Assembly (NCBI GenBank): GCA_964506005.1
Contig: CAZDLX010000105.1
Span: forward strand, 1-12,466
Length of the DNA stretch: 12,466 bases
DNA from: UBA3940 sp964506005
GTDB taxonomy: Bacteria; Chloroflexota; Anaerolineae; Aggregatilineales; UBA3940
Reading direction: 5' to 3'
The notes beneath the pieces are model-generated. The model searched no databases. It was not told where the DNA came from and saw nothing but the letters and a program-made list of their open reading frames with translations. Shown one piece after another: positions 1 through 6,774 of the stretch. The position numbers and the translations under genes are program-made. Position 1 is the first letter of the stretch, and every line of letters starts with the position of its first letter.

Positions 1-37
1 AGGGAGAAGGGGATGGTTGGGTACACGGCGAAAGTGT

Positions 38-201
38 CCCCCTCTCCCCACCGTGGGAGAGGGGTGGGCTTGAGGCGATGTAATCGGCGATGCAATCGCC
101 TCAAGGTCGGGGTGAGGGGCGGCGCGAAGCGGCGGCAGAGGGGGTCTAAAGCTGGACAAACCAGACCGCCTGCACTTCGTCGGGGTGAGGTTAGCCTCAC
201 C
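38..201. repeat. Composite palindromic intergenic element, copy A
   Basis: The 242 bp before the first gene hold no convincing gene and are filled with hairpins. A C-rich hairpin has a perfect 10-bp stem (39-48 with 55-64, loop 49-54). A second perfect 10-bp hairpin pairs 70-79 with 95-104 around a GAGGCGAT arm. The stretch ends in GGGTGAGGT and a small GGTGAGG/CCTCACC hairpin. The same order of parts recurs near 4349-4425, so this is a dispersed repeat and not unique sequence. Bases 105-180 contain only short repeats such as GGGGTGAGGGG and no recognisable gene. Confidence 0.7.
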
Positions 202-205
202 TTTT
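184..205 (+). terminator. Possible intrinsic terminator of a gene upstream of the window
   Basis: A 7-bp stem (GGTGAGG 184-190 with CCTCACC 195-201, loop TTAG) is followed directly by TTTT at 202-205. The shape fits a weak rho-independent terminator for + strand transcription arriving from outside the window. It is also the tail of the dispersed composite repeat, so the function is uncertain. Confidence 0.35.
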
Positions 206-242
206 CTCTCGTAAACCAAGTACTGGAAACGATTTACCCGCC

Positions 243-1907
243 ATGACTGTTGAGATCACAATTTCCTGCCACGCCTGCGGCCATGCCGAGCCCTACGCGC
301 ACCCGCTGGAGGTGTGCCCGCAGTGCGGCGGCGGCTACTTCACGCTTGCCTATAGCCTCGACGACGTGCCCGGCTGGCTGGACGCCTTGCGGGCGCGCCC
401 GCAAGGCATGTGGCGCTACCGCGAGCTGCTGCCGGTGCGCGACGAGGCCAGCATCGTCACGATGGGCGAAGGCGGCACGCCGCTGCTGCACTCGACGAAC
501 CTCGGCGCGATGCTGGGGCTCAAGCACCTGTACCTGAAAGACGAGCGTCAGGGGCCGACCGGCTCGTTTAAGGACCGGCAGGCCTCGCTGGCCATCTCGG
601 CGCTGCGCGAGGCAGGGCACGGCGAGCTCGTCGTGGCGAGCACCGGCAACGTCGCCATCGCCTACTCCGCCTACGCTGCCCGCGCCCGCGTCAAGCTGTG
701 GGTGTTCACGATCAGCAGCATCCCTCCGGCGAAGATGCGCGAGGTCACGCTGTACGGCAGCGAGCTTGTCAAGGTGACCGGCACGTACGACCAGGCCAAG
801 CAGGTCGCCGCGCGCTTTGCGCAGAGCAAGGGTCTGCCGCTCGACCAGGGGCTTCGCAGCCTCGCCGCGCGGGAGAGCATGAAGACCGTCGCCTTCGAGA
901 TCGCCGAGCAGCTCGGCGAGGCGCTCGGGCCATCGCGCCCGGGCCGCCCCTGGCGCACGCCGGACTGGTACTTCCAGGCGGTGAGCGGCGGGCTGGGGCC
1001 GGTCGGCGTGGTAGACGGCTTCCGCCAGCTCGACGCGCTGGGCCTCGCCGACGGCGTGCCGCGCCTGGGCATGGTGCAGTCCTCCGGCTGCGACCCGATG
1101 GTGCGCGCCTTCGAGGCGGGGCAGGAAGACGCGCCGCCGTTCCTCAACCCGAGCACGCGCATCGCGACGGTAGCGACGGACGTGCCGGGACTGGCCTACA
1201 GGCTGCTGCGCGAGGAAGTGCTCGCCAACGACGGCGTGTTCGTCTCGGCCAGCGACGAGGAGGCCTACCAGGCGCTGAAGACCGTCGCGCAGCTCGACGG
1301 CATCTCCGTCGAGCCGGCGACCGCGCTGGCCTTCGCCGGGCTGTTCCGGCTGGTGCGCCAGCGCCGCATCCTGCCCGACCAGGTCGTCGTGCTGAACGTG
1401 AGCGGGCACACCTTCCCGGTTGAGAAGCACATCCTCGGCAGCGACCTGGTGCGCGATGTGGACCTCACGGCGGCGGCGCAGACCCGCATCCCGCGCGAAG
1501 GGCTGCTCTCGGCGCTGGAGGCGGTGGACGGGCGCGTGCAGCGCGTCGTGGTGATCGAGGATGACGCGGGCGCGTCGCAGCTCATGGCGCGCATCCTGCG
1601 GGCGCACGGCGTCGAGGAGATCTTCGAGGCGCGGGATGGGCAGGAGGGCATCGAGATGGTCCACGCCACCCACCCCGACCTGATCGTGCTGGACCTCATG
1701 ATGCCAAACGTGGACGGCTTCCAGGTGCTTGACCGGCTCAAGGCGGATGCCCAGTTCCGCGAGGTGCCGGTCGTCGTGGTGACGGCCAAAGACCTCACCG
1801 CCGCCGAGCGCGTGCGGCTGACCGGGCAGGTGGACAGCCTGCTGCAGAAGGGCTCGTTCATCGACGAGGCGATGCTGGAGTCGCTGCTGAACGACAAGCT
1901 GGCGTAA
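243..1907 (+). CDS. Threonine synthase-like PLP enzyme fused to a response-regulator receiver domain
   Basis: The protein has 554 residues. An N-terminal zinc ribbon carries Cys9, Cys12, Cys25 and Cys28. The fold-type II PLP domain follows to about residue 400, with GEGGTPL at 75-81, the Schiff-base lysine K110 in GPTGSFKDR, ASTGN at 132-136, a glycine-rich phosphate loop SGGLGP at 248-253, VEPATA near 356 and SGHTFP at 387-392. In the family this fold makes threonine from O-phosphohomoserine. After a linker, residues about 433-554 form a full receiver domain with acidic pocket E439/D440/D441, phospho-acceptor D484 in VLDLMMP, T514 and K536. An ordinary threonine synthase of this type lacks this last part. 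The reading frame is open throughout, so the fusion is not a frameshift artefact. The ATG at 243 begins just before the zinc ribbon; its ribosome-binding site is weak. The EamA transporter follows after 23 bp. The substrate could be another phosphorylated amino acid, since some loop residues differ from typical ThrC. Confidence 0.9.
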   Translation: MTVEITISCHACGHAEPYAHPLEVCPQCGGGYFTLAYSLDDVPGWLDALRARPQGMWRYRELLPVRDEASIVTMGEGGTPLLHSTNLGAMLGLKHLYLKDERQGPTGSFKDRQASLAISALREAGHGELVVASTGNVAIAYSAYAARARVKLWVFTISSIPPAKMREVTLYGSELVKVTGTYDQAKQVAARFAQSKGLPLDQGLRSLAARESMKTVAFEIAEQLGEALGPSRPGRPWRTPDWYFQAVSGGLGPVGVVDGFRQLDALGLADGVPRLGMVQSSGCDPMVRAFEAGQEDAPPFLNPSTRIATVATDVPGLAYRLLREEVLANDGVFVSASDEEAYQALKTVAQLDGISVEPATALAFAGLFRLVRQRRILPDQVVVLNVSGHTFPVEKHILGSDLVRDVDLTAAAQTRIPREGLLSALEAVDGRVQRVVVIEDDAGASQLMARILRAHGVEEIFEARDGQEGIEMVHATHPDLIVLDLMMPNVDGFQVLDRLKADAQFREVPVVVVTAKDLTAAERVRLTGQVDSLLQKGSFIDEAMLESLLNDKLA

Positions 1908-1930
1908 GCGCGGGACAGGAGAAGCGAGCG

Positions 1931-2905
1931 GTGGCTCAGGCGAAGCACAGGCGGACGGCCATGGCAGCGGCGATGTTGACGCCGGTGTTCATGGGCTTCA
2001 CGCCTGTGTTCGGCAAGCTGGCGATGCTGGCGGGCCTGGATGCCTACACGCTCTCGGCGCTGCGTACGGGCCTCGCCGCACTGGTGATGTGGGTTGTGTA
2101 CCTGCTGTTCTTTCGCAGGTACACCTACATCTTCGCCGCCGGGCTGCTCGGCACGCTGGCGGTCGGGGTGGTCAACGGGATTGGGTCGCTGCTGTTCTAT
2201 AACGGCCTGCAGCTTCTGAACAACGCCTCGCTCGCCCAGCTTCTTAACATGACGTACGTCATCTTTGCGATGCTGCTCACCCGTATCTACGGGCAGCGCA
2301 TCTCGTGGAAGAGCGCCCTGCGCGCGGGCCTGGCGTTCGCCGCAGTCTACCTGCTCACCGCCGCGCATGACTCGGCGGGGGCGTTCCACTGGCTCGGCGT
2401 CGGGCTGATGCTCGGCTCGGGCTTTATGTACGCGCTGCACGTCATCATCAGCCAGCGCGTGATGTACGAGATGCCCGCCCCGACGATGGCGCTGTACGGC
2501 ATGACCTTCATGTCGCTGTCAGTGCTGGCTGTGCGGCTGGTCGCCGGCGCGGCGAGCCCGCTGGCGTGGGCGCCTTCAGACCCGGCGGGCTGGTGGTTCG
2601 TGGCGAGCCTGGCCGCCGTCACTGCCCTGTCGCGGGTGACGCTCTTTGCGGGCGTGCGCGGGCTCGGCGGCGTGCAGGCCATCCTGCTCAACATGGCCGA
2701 GGTCGGCGTGACGCTGCTGGCCGGGTTCTTCTGGCTCGGCGAGCGCATGACGCCCGTACAGTGGCTCGGCGTGGTAATTCTGTCGGCGAGTGTGCTGCTC
2801 GCGCTGTGGGACGACGCCGCCCCGAAGACCACTGTGCAGCGCGCTCGCCATGCCCCGCAGGAGAGCCCCGCTACGGCAGCTCCGGCATCCCCGCCTCCGC
2901 GTTGA
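1931..2905 (+). CDS. EamA/DMT-superfamily transporter
   Basis: The protein has 324 residues and about ten hydrophobic segments, arranged as two EamA repeats (about 10-145 and 153-293). The second repeat ends with the typical GVTLLAGFFWLGERMTPVQW stretch followed by a last membrane helix. Members of this drug/metabolite transporter family export amino acids, other metabolites or drugs; the substrate cannot be read from sequence. The start is GTG at 1931, chosen because AGGAGA at 1917-1922 lies 8 bases upstream. It lies 23 bp behind the PLP enzyme with no promoter between them, so the two are probably co-transcribed and the transporter could export an amino acid linked to that enzyme (inference). 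A hydrophilic Pro/Ala-rich tail of about 30 residues follows the last helix. The final 35 bp overlap the end of the convergent C69 gene. Confidence 0.88.
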   Translation: MAQAKHRRTAMAAAMLTPVFMGFTPVFGKLAMLAGLDAYTLSALRTGLAALVMWVVYLLFFRRYTYIFAAGLLGTLAVGVVNGIGSLLFYNGLQLLNNASLAQLLNMTYVIFAMLLTRIYGQRISWKSALRAGLAFAAVYLLTAAHDSAGAFHWLGVGLMLGSGFMYALHVIISQRVMYEMPAPTMALYGMTFMSLSVLAVRLVAGAASPLAWAPSDPAGWWFVASLAAVTALSRVTLFAGVRGLGGVQAILLNMAEVGVTLLAGFFWLGERMTPVQWLGVVILSASVLLALWDDAAPKTTVQRARHAPQESPATAAPASPPPR

Positions 2906-4211
2906 ACTTGCGCCACGCCTCGGCGTAGAATGGGCCCATCCGAGCCGGGCCTGCCGCCGCCGCGACCCTCCCCAGCCACTCAGCTTCTGCCTCGCCAGCC
3001 TGTCTGAAGCACTCCGCCGAGAACGCGCCGCGCGCTTCCGCCGTGTCGCTGCGGCAGGCCAGCGCCCCGGCGATGAACTGCTCCTCCAACGCGTCGCGCT
3101 CGCCTGAGTACAGATTGATACGCCGGGCGTAGTCCCGCAGGGTGGCGCGGTGCAGCACCTCGTGCTGCCAGAACAGCGTCGCCCCGTCGTAGGTGCCGGC
3201 GGGCGCGGCCCCGGTATCGGGCAGTGCGGCATCCACCCACACCGGCTTGAAGATGCCCGTGCAGGGCGCAGACGTGCCGGTGACGAAGTGAGTCTGTATG
3301 CCGGGCGTCAGGTGCGAGACCATCGACGCCGTGGCCTGGTCGCCGCGCACCGGCCCGGCGCCCGCGTGCTGGCAGATCTGCCGTCCGGCGACGCCCCGCG
3401 CGGGCGTCCAGCCCGGCTTGTTGGCGCTGTCAGGCCCGTGCTCGCGCAGCGCCCTGACGACCGACTGCACGGTGATCTGGCCTTTGCGGGCGGACAGCTT
3501 ATCCGTCGTGTAGCACTGGCGCGCGTTGGCACGGCCAAACGTCGTATACAGGAAGTCGGAGTAGCACCGGGCGAAGTGGAAGTCGTCGCGGCCCTTGCAC
3601 CAGCCTTTCTCGACCGCGTAGCGCACCAGGTCGTCGGAGGCGAGATCCCACTCCGCGCCGATGGTCAGCCCGTTCGAGATCGTGCGGACGTCGCGGACCT
3701 GCTCCGCCGCCCACTGCCGCCCGGCGGTCTCCAGCACCCACGCCTCGGTGGGGTCCGCAAGGATAAAGCTGTTGTGGTAGTAGAACGGGTGCGTGAAGCC
3801 GCAGTTGCCGCCCTGCCCGTGCGCTTCCAGCAGGGTGGTGATGGTGCCGAGCGCCTCGCGGGCCGTCCGGCTGCGTTCCAGCGCCAGCCGGATGAAGTCC
3901 ATGCCGATCAGTCCGTCTTTCTCGTACGGCACTTTGGTGAACACCGCCTGGTTGCCGATGGCGACGCCGTGCTCGTTGGCGCCCATCTCCGCGCCCCACA
4001 TCCAGAAGGGTACGCTCAGCAGGACGGCGTACGTTTCCTCGACCTGGGGCAGCTCGACGTACGTGCACCGCACGGTGCTGCCGGGTTCGTGTCGGGTGCG
4101 AGGCACGGCGAGCAGGTACTGCGCCTCGTTAGGCTCGCGGTCGGAGTTCTTGCCGAAGATCACCGCGCCGTCGGCGGTGGCTGGGCCCAGGGCTACGACG
4201 GTATCGCACAT
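2871..4211 (-). CDS. Secernin-like C69 family peptidase (Ntn hydrolase)
   Basis: The protein has 446 residues. It begins MCDTVVALGPATADG, which puts Cys2 at the mature N-terminus once Met1 is removed, as expected for the catalytic nucleophile of N-terminal-nucleophile hydrolases of the C69 (dipeptidase A/secernin) family. GKNSDR at 20-25, the GNCGFTHPFYYHNSF region and TISNGLTIG also match the secernin branch as I know it. No signal peptide is visible, in keeping with a cytoplasmic enzyme. Substrates of secernin-type proteins are poorly defined, so dipeptidase activity is a family-level guess. The ATG at 4211 has GAGGA about 7-8 bases upstream, and no further upstream start would leave Cys at position 2. 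The gene stands alone on its strand, converging on the EamA gene with a 35-bp overlap. Confidence 0.87.
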   Translation of the reverse strand: MCDTVVALGPATADGAVIFGKNSDREPNEAQYLLAVPRTRHEPGSTVRCTYVELPQVEETYAVLLSVPFWMWGAEMGANEHGVAIGNQAVFTKVPYEKDGLIGMDFIRLALERSRTAREALGTITTLLEAHGQGGNCGFTHPFYYHNSFILADPTEAWVLETAGRQWAAEQVRDVRTISNGLTIGAEWDLASDDLVRYAVEKGWCKGRDDFHFARCYSDFLYTTFGRANARQCYTTDKLSARKGQITVQSVVRALREHGPDSANKPGWTPARGVAGRQICQHAGAGPVRGDQATASMVSHLTPGIQTHFVTGTSAPCTGIFKPVWVDAALPDTGAAPAGTYDGATLFWQHEVLHRATLRDYARRINLYSGERDALEEQFIAGALACRSDTAEARGAFSAECFRQAGEAEAEWLGRVAAAAGPARMGPFYAEAWRKFNAEAGMPELP

Positions 4212-4249
4212 GGTGGCATCCTCGCTGGGTTGTGTGGGTGTGTAGGCTT

Positions 4250-4278
4250 ATTGTAACTGAGCGTGGCGCTTGGGAGAA
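4250..4278 (-). promoter_or_regulatory. Candidate promoter of the C69 peptidase gene
   Basis: On the minus strand a -10-like TACAAT (plus-strand 4250-4255) matches TATAAT at five of six bases. Seventeen bases upstream lies a weak -35-like TTCTCC (4273-4278). Transcription would start near 4243, giving a leader of about 30 bases before the ATG at 4211. The weak -35 keeps this tentative. Confidence 0.4.
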
Positions 4279-4327
4279 ATGAAAGAGGCGACCTCGATGG
4301 GCGGCTTTGCGACCCCACCCCGGTGCA

Positions 4328-4425
4328 GTTGGCTTCGCCAACCGCACACCCCCTCCCCGCTGGCAGGGAGGGGGAAGAGGCGACCCGACGGTCGCCTCCT
4401 GGCACGGGTGAGGTAAGCCTACCCC
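4328..4425. repeat. Composite palindromic intergenic element, copy B
   Basis: Between the C69 start and the OsmC stop lie, in order: a GTTGGC-TTC-GCCAAC hairpin (4328-4342), a C-rich hairpin with a 9-bp stem (4349-4357 with 4366-4374), a GAGGCGACC/GGTCGCCTC hairpin (4377-4385 with 4390-4398, loop CGAC), and GGGTGAGGTAAGCCTACCCC (4406-4425). Order and sequence parallel copy A at 38-201. The TAG stop codon of the OsmC gene lies inside the last part. Confidence 0.7.
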
Positions 4426-4847
4426 ACAAGCTCGGCGTTGATCGACTTCTCGACGCCCTGCAGCACCTGCGAGACGGGGCAGTTGTTCTTGGCGTTCTCG
4501 GCCATCTGCTGAAACGTGCTCTCGTCGATGCCCGGCACCTGCGCGCGGGTGTCGAGCTGGATGCGCGTGATCTTGAAGCCGCCGTCCACCCTCTCGACCG
4601 TGACCTGCGCCTCGGTCTCGACACTCTGCGGGTCGTAGCCCTCGCGCTCCAGCGCGCCGGCGAACGCCATCGAGAAGCACCCGGCATAGGCTGCGCCGAG
4701 CAGCTCTTCGGGGTTCGTCCCCTCGCCTTCCTCGAAGCGCGACGTGAACGAGTACTGCCCGTCAAACGCGCCGCCGCCGAACTTCATGTTACCGTTACCA
4801 CCCCGAAGGCCGCCCTCCCAGCGGGCGTTTGCACGACGTGTAGGCAT
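4419..4847 (-). CDS. OsmC family peroxiredoxin
   Basis: The protein has 142 residues, the usual length for OsmC/Ohr proteins, which reduce organic hydroperoxides with a pair of reactive cysteines. C57 (in AAYAGCFSMAF) and C123 (in NNCPVSQ) are the expected redox pair. R37 and E47 in TNPEELLGAAYAGC occupy positions typical of the active site. The sequence resembles the OsmC clade more than Ohr. The ATG at 4847 has a GGAG ribosome-binding site about 10 bases upstream. The gene is divergent from an AraC-type regulator 193 bp away, with a TATAAT box in a dyad between them, so regulation by that protein is plausible. Its stop codon overlaps a dispersed repeat, which means the last two or three residues may derive from repeat sequence. 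Confidence 0.92.
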   Translation of the reverse strand: MPTRRANARWEGGLRGGNGNMKFGGGAFDGQYSFTSRFEEGEGTNPEELLGAAYAGCFSMAFAGALEREGYDPQSVETEAQVTVERVDGGFKITRIQLDTRAQVPGIDESTFQQMAENAKNNCPVSQVLQGVEKSINAELVG

Positions 4848-4903
4848 AACTGACTCTCTCCTCTGGATACGTGGAATTCAGGTCGGGGCTGGCTCCCGCG
4901 GCT

Positions 4904-4937
4904 GCGGACCTCCCCACCCTGATTATAGGGAGTCCGC
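4904..4937 (-). promoter_or_regulatory. Candidate osmC promoter: TATAAT inside an operator-like dyad
   Basis: On the minus strand a perfect -10 TATAAT lies at plus-strand 4922-4927. No good -35 is seen at 16-18 bp, which would suit activator-dependent transcription. The box is enclosed by an imperfect inverted repeat, GCGGAC+TCCC (4904-4914, with one extra C) against GGGA+GTCCGC (4928-4937). Transcription would start near 4915, leaving a leader of about 68 bases. Binding by the divergent AraC-type regulator is an inference from position only. Confidence 0.45.
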
Positions 4938-5040
4938 ATGGCGCTTTGTATGGCTGTATGCAACCCGGCAGAACCGGGCACGAAATGTCGGGACGGCAGC
5001 GCAAAGCCGGGGTATGCTGGTAGCGAACAGGAGGCAGACT

Positions 5041-5925
5041 GTGAACCCGCTTGAAAATATGAACGCGGCGATGAACTACATCGAGGCGAACCTCGACGGC
5101 GAGATCGACTTCCGCGAGGTGGCAAGGCTGGCGATGACGTCGGAGTACCACTTCACGCGGATGTTCTCGTTCCTGGCCGGGGTGACGCTGTCGGAGTACA
5201 TCCGCCGCCGCCGGCTGACGCTCGCCGCCGCCGAGCTCCAGTCAACCGATGCGCTGGTCATCGACGTGGCGCTGAAGTATGGCTACGGCTCGCCGGACGC
5301 GTTCGCGCGGGCGTTCAAGCAGGTGCACGGCGTCACGCCTTCTGAGGCGCGGGAGGCGGGGCAGCCGCTCAGAGCCTACCCGCGCATGTCGTTCCAACTA
5401 ACCATCCGAGGAGGTGGAGAAATGAACTACCGTCTCGAAGAAAAAGACGGCTTTCGCATCGTCGGTGTTATGAAGCGCGTCCCGCTCATCTACCGGGGCG
5501 AGAACCCGGAGATCACCGCGCTGTGGAAGGAGCTGGGCAGGGAGGGCATCGAACGGCTCAAGCCGCTCTCGAACGTCGAGCCCGGCGGAATCATCCAGGT
5601 TTCGGCGAACTTCAGCGAGGGGCGCGCGGAGCACGGCGAGCTCGACCAGTGGATCGGCGTGGCGACCACGCACGAGGCTCCGGAGGGCTTCGAGCAGCTT
5701 GAGGTGGCCCCTTCGACGTGGGCGGTGTTCGAGTCGGCAGGCCCGTACCCGGACACCATACAGAACCTGTGGGCGCGCATCTTCGCCGAGTGGTTCCCGT
5801 CGTCAGGGTACGAGCTTTCGCAGGGCCTCGAAATCCTGTGGACCGAGCACTTCGAGCTCGACGCGCCGGACTTCCGGAGCGAGATCTGGGTGCCGGTTCA
5901 GCGAAGCAGTTCACCCAGGTCGTAG
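5041..5925 (+). CDS. AraC-family transcriptional regulator with GyrI-like effector-binding domain
   Basis: The protein has 294 residues from the GTG at 5041, which has AGGAGG (5029-5034) six bases upstream. This start gives the usual family N-terminus ending in MNAAMNYIEANLDGEIDF. Residues about 8-105 hold two helix-turn-helix units of the AraC/XylS type: LAMTSEYHFTRMFSFLAG first, then VALKYGYGSPDAFARAFKQV followed by GVTPSEAR. Residues about 128-290 form a GyrI-like (AraC effector-binding, SOUL/Rob-type) domain that binds small molecules in related regulators such as Rob and BmrR. A much longer in-frame extension back to 4744 lacks a ribosome-binding site and family similarity, so I reject it. 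The gene is divergent from osmC and its last 28 bp overlap the convergent hydrolase gene. A perfect internal ribosome-binding site precedes the second domain and is listed separately. Confidence 0.9.
   Translation: MNPLENMNAAMNYIEANLDGEIDFREVARLAMTSEYHFTRMFSFLAGVTLSEYIRRRRLTLAAAELQSTDALVIDVALKYGYGSPDAFARAFKQVHGVTPSEAREAGQPLRAYPRMSFQLTIRGGGEMNYRLEEKDGFRIVGVMKRVPLIYRGENPEITALWKELGREGIERLKPLSNVEPGGIIQVSANFSEGRAEHGELDQWIGVATTHEAPEGFEQLEVAPSTWAVFESAGPYPDTIQNLWARIFAEWFPSSGYELSQGLEILWTEHFELDAPDFRSEIWVPVQRSSSPRS
5409..5424 (+). promoter_or_regulatory. Internal ribosome-binding site and ATG at the GyrI-like domain boundary
   Basis: A perfect AGGAGGT (5409-5415) lies six bases before an in-frame ATG (5422-5424) within the AraC-type gene. 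The ATG opens the codons for MNYRLEEKDGFRIVGV, the exact beginning of the GyrI-like domain. Initiation here would yield a separate 167-residue effector-binding protein from the same mRNA. The sequence shows the signal; its use is inferred. Confidence 0.5.
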
Positions 5926-6749
5926 GCTGTGAACCGCTCGGGGACAAGCACGCGGGCGCGTGGGGCCAGCTTGGAGACGAGGCTGGCCCACGCGCCGAGG
6001 TCCAATCGGCGCGGCAGCGCAAGACCCGGCAGCGGGTGGAGCGAGGGCCGCGCCGGTTTGCTTAACGGGCGGAACATGTCGTCGAAGTGATTGGGCAGCA
6101 CGAGGCGCGGCTGCGTCGCTTCGAGGATGCGGGAAAGCTGTTCCCGGCTGGCGTCCGCCCCCACCAGCAGCACGCCGGCGGGCACGGGCGGCTCGCGCTC
6201 GATGCCGCTGGCGATCAGCACCTGCATGCCACCCACCTCTACGCGGAACGAGAACAGCTCCCTGACGCGGTAGTCCCGCGCGCGCAGCGGCGGGCGCAGC
6301 CCCGCGCGGAGCGGCCCCTGCGCCGGGACCCGGCCCAGGATGACGCGGTGCGGCACCTCGTAGACCTCTACGGCAAACGGGCCGAGCGAGAGCCGGTCGC
6401 CCGGCGCAATGGCGCACACCTGCTCGGGCGGCACGCCCAGCACGCCGAGCAGCTCGCAGCTCTGGCGCGGGGCGTACACCGTCGCCCCGCTCATCCGCGC
6501 GACCTCCGGCACGTCGAGCAGGTGGTCGAAGTGCGCGTGCGAGACCACGACCCACCCGGCGTGCGGCGTGTGGCGCTGTACCGCGGCGGGGCTCGGTGCG
6601 ATGCGCCCGAACGCCAGCCGCCGCAGCGGCACCCGCGTGAAGTACGGGTCGAACAGCAGCCCGCACCCCTCCACGCTCAGGTGCCAGCCCGCCGTGCCGA
6701 GGTATTGTAGCTGGACGATGGGGTCGTTCCTTTCAGAGTTGCCGGGCAA
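5898..6749 (-). CDS. Metallo-beta-lactamase-fold hydrolase (UlaG-like)
   Basis: The protein has up to 283 residues. YLGTAGWHLSVEG near the start, LLFDPYFTR at 31-39, and the metal motif SHAHFDH (H71, H73, D75, H76) identify the beta-lactamase fold. A further histidine in EVPH and the late LPNHFDDMF motif supply other likely metal ligands. It resembles the branch around UlaG (L-ascorbate-6-phosphate lactonase); the substrate is unknown. The start is uncertain. The only in-frame conventional upstream start is TTG at 6749, which lies inside a REP-like hairpin. By family, translation should begin about at residue 11 (6719), where the codon is ATC, 8 bases after AAAGGA. A true ATG changed by sequence error, or a rare ATC start, are the alternatives. 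The gene converges on the AraC-type gene with a 28-bp overlap. Confidence 0.85.
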   Translation of the reverse strand: MPGNSERNDPIVQLQYLGTAGWHLSVEGCGLLFDPYFTRVPLRRLAFGRIAPSPAAVQRHTPHAGWVVVSHAHFDHLLDVPEVARMSGATVYAPRQSCELLGVLGVPPEQVCAIAPGDRLSLGPFAVEVYEVPHRVILGRVPAQGPLRAGLRPPLRARDYRVRELFSFRVEVGGMQVLIASGIEREPPVPAGVLLVGADASREQLSRILEATQPRLVLPNHFDDMFRPLSKPARPSLHPLPGLALPRRLDLGAWASLVSKLAPRARVLVPERFTAYDLGELLR

Positions 6750-6762
6750 TCAACTGCCCGGC
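6741..6762. repeat. REP-like hairpin near the start of the hydrolase gene
   Basis: GCCGGGCA (6741-6748) pairs perfectly with TGCCCGGC (6755-6762) across the loop ATCAAC. Read on the minus strand it is preceded by TTA, close to the GTAG that precedes the related hairpin at 12428-12449. The two hairpins differ at only two positions over 22 bases, so they are copies of one element. Confidence 0.65.
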
Positions 6763-6774
6763 TAAATACTGCGA

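Noticed and set aside
13..246. Open frame of 77 codons upstream of the first gene
   Set aside because: It runs through the composite hairpin repeat, has no ribosome-binding site, and its Arg/Gly-rich product reflects repeat composition.
234..2440. Long antisense open frames across the PLP enzyme and transporter genes
   Set aside because: They are products of high GC content with codons rich in Arg, Ala and His, no domain motifs, and the + strand genes have clear catalytic residues.
3150..4256. 368-codon + strand frame across the C69 gene
   Set aside because: The product is low-complexity Arg/Val/Gly-rich sequence without motifs; the minus-strand gene has the full C69 signature.
4744..5040. 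99-residue N-terminal extension of the AraC-type regulator
   Set aside because: It would overlap the start of osmC and cross the shared promoter region. The GTG at 5041 has a strong ribosome-binding site and the family-like start.
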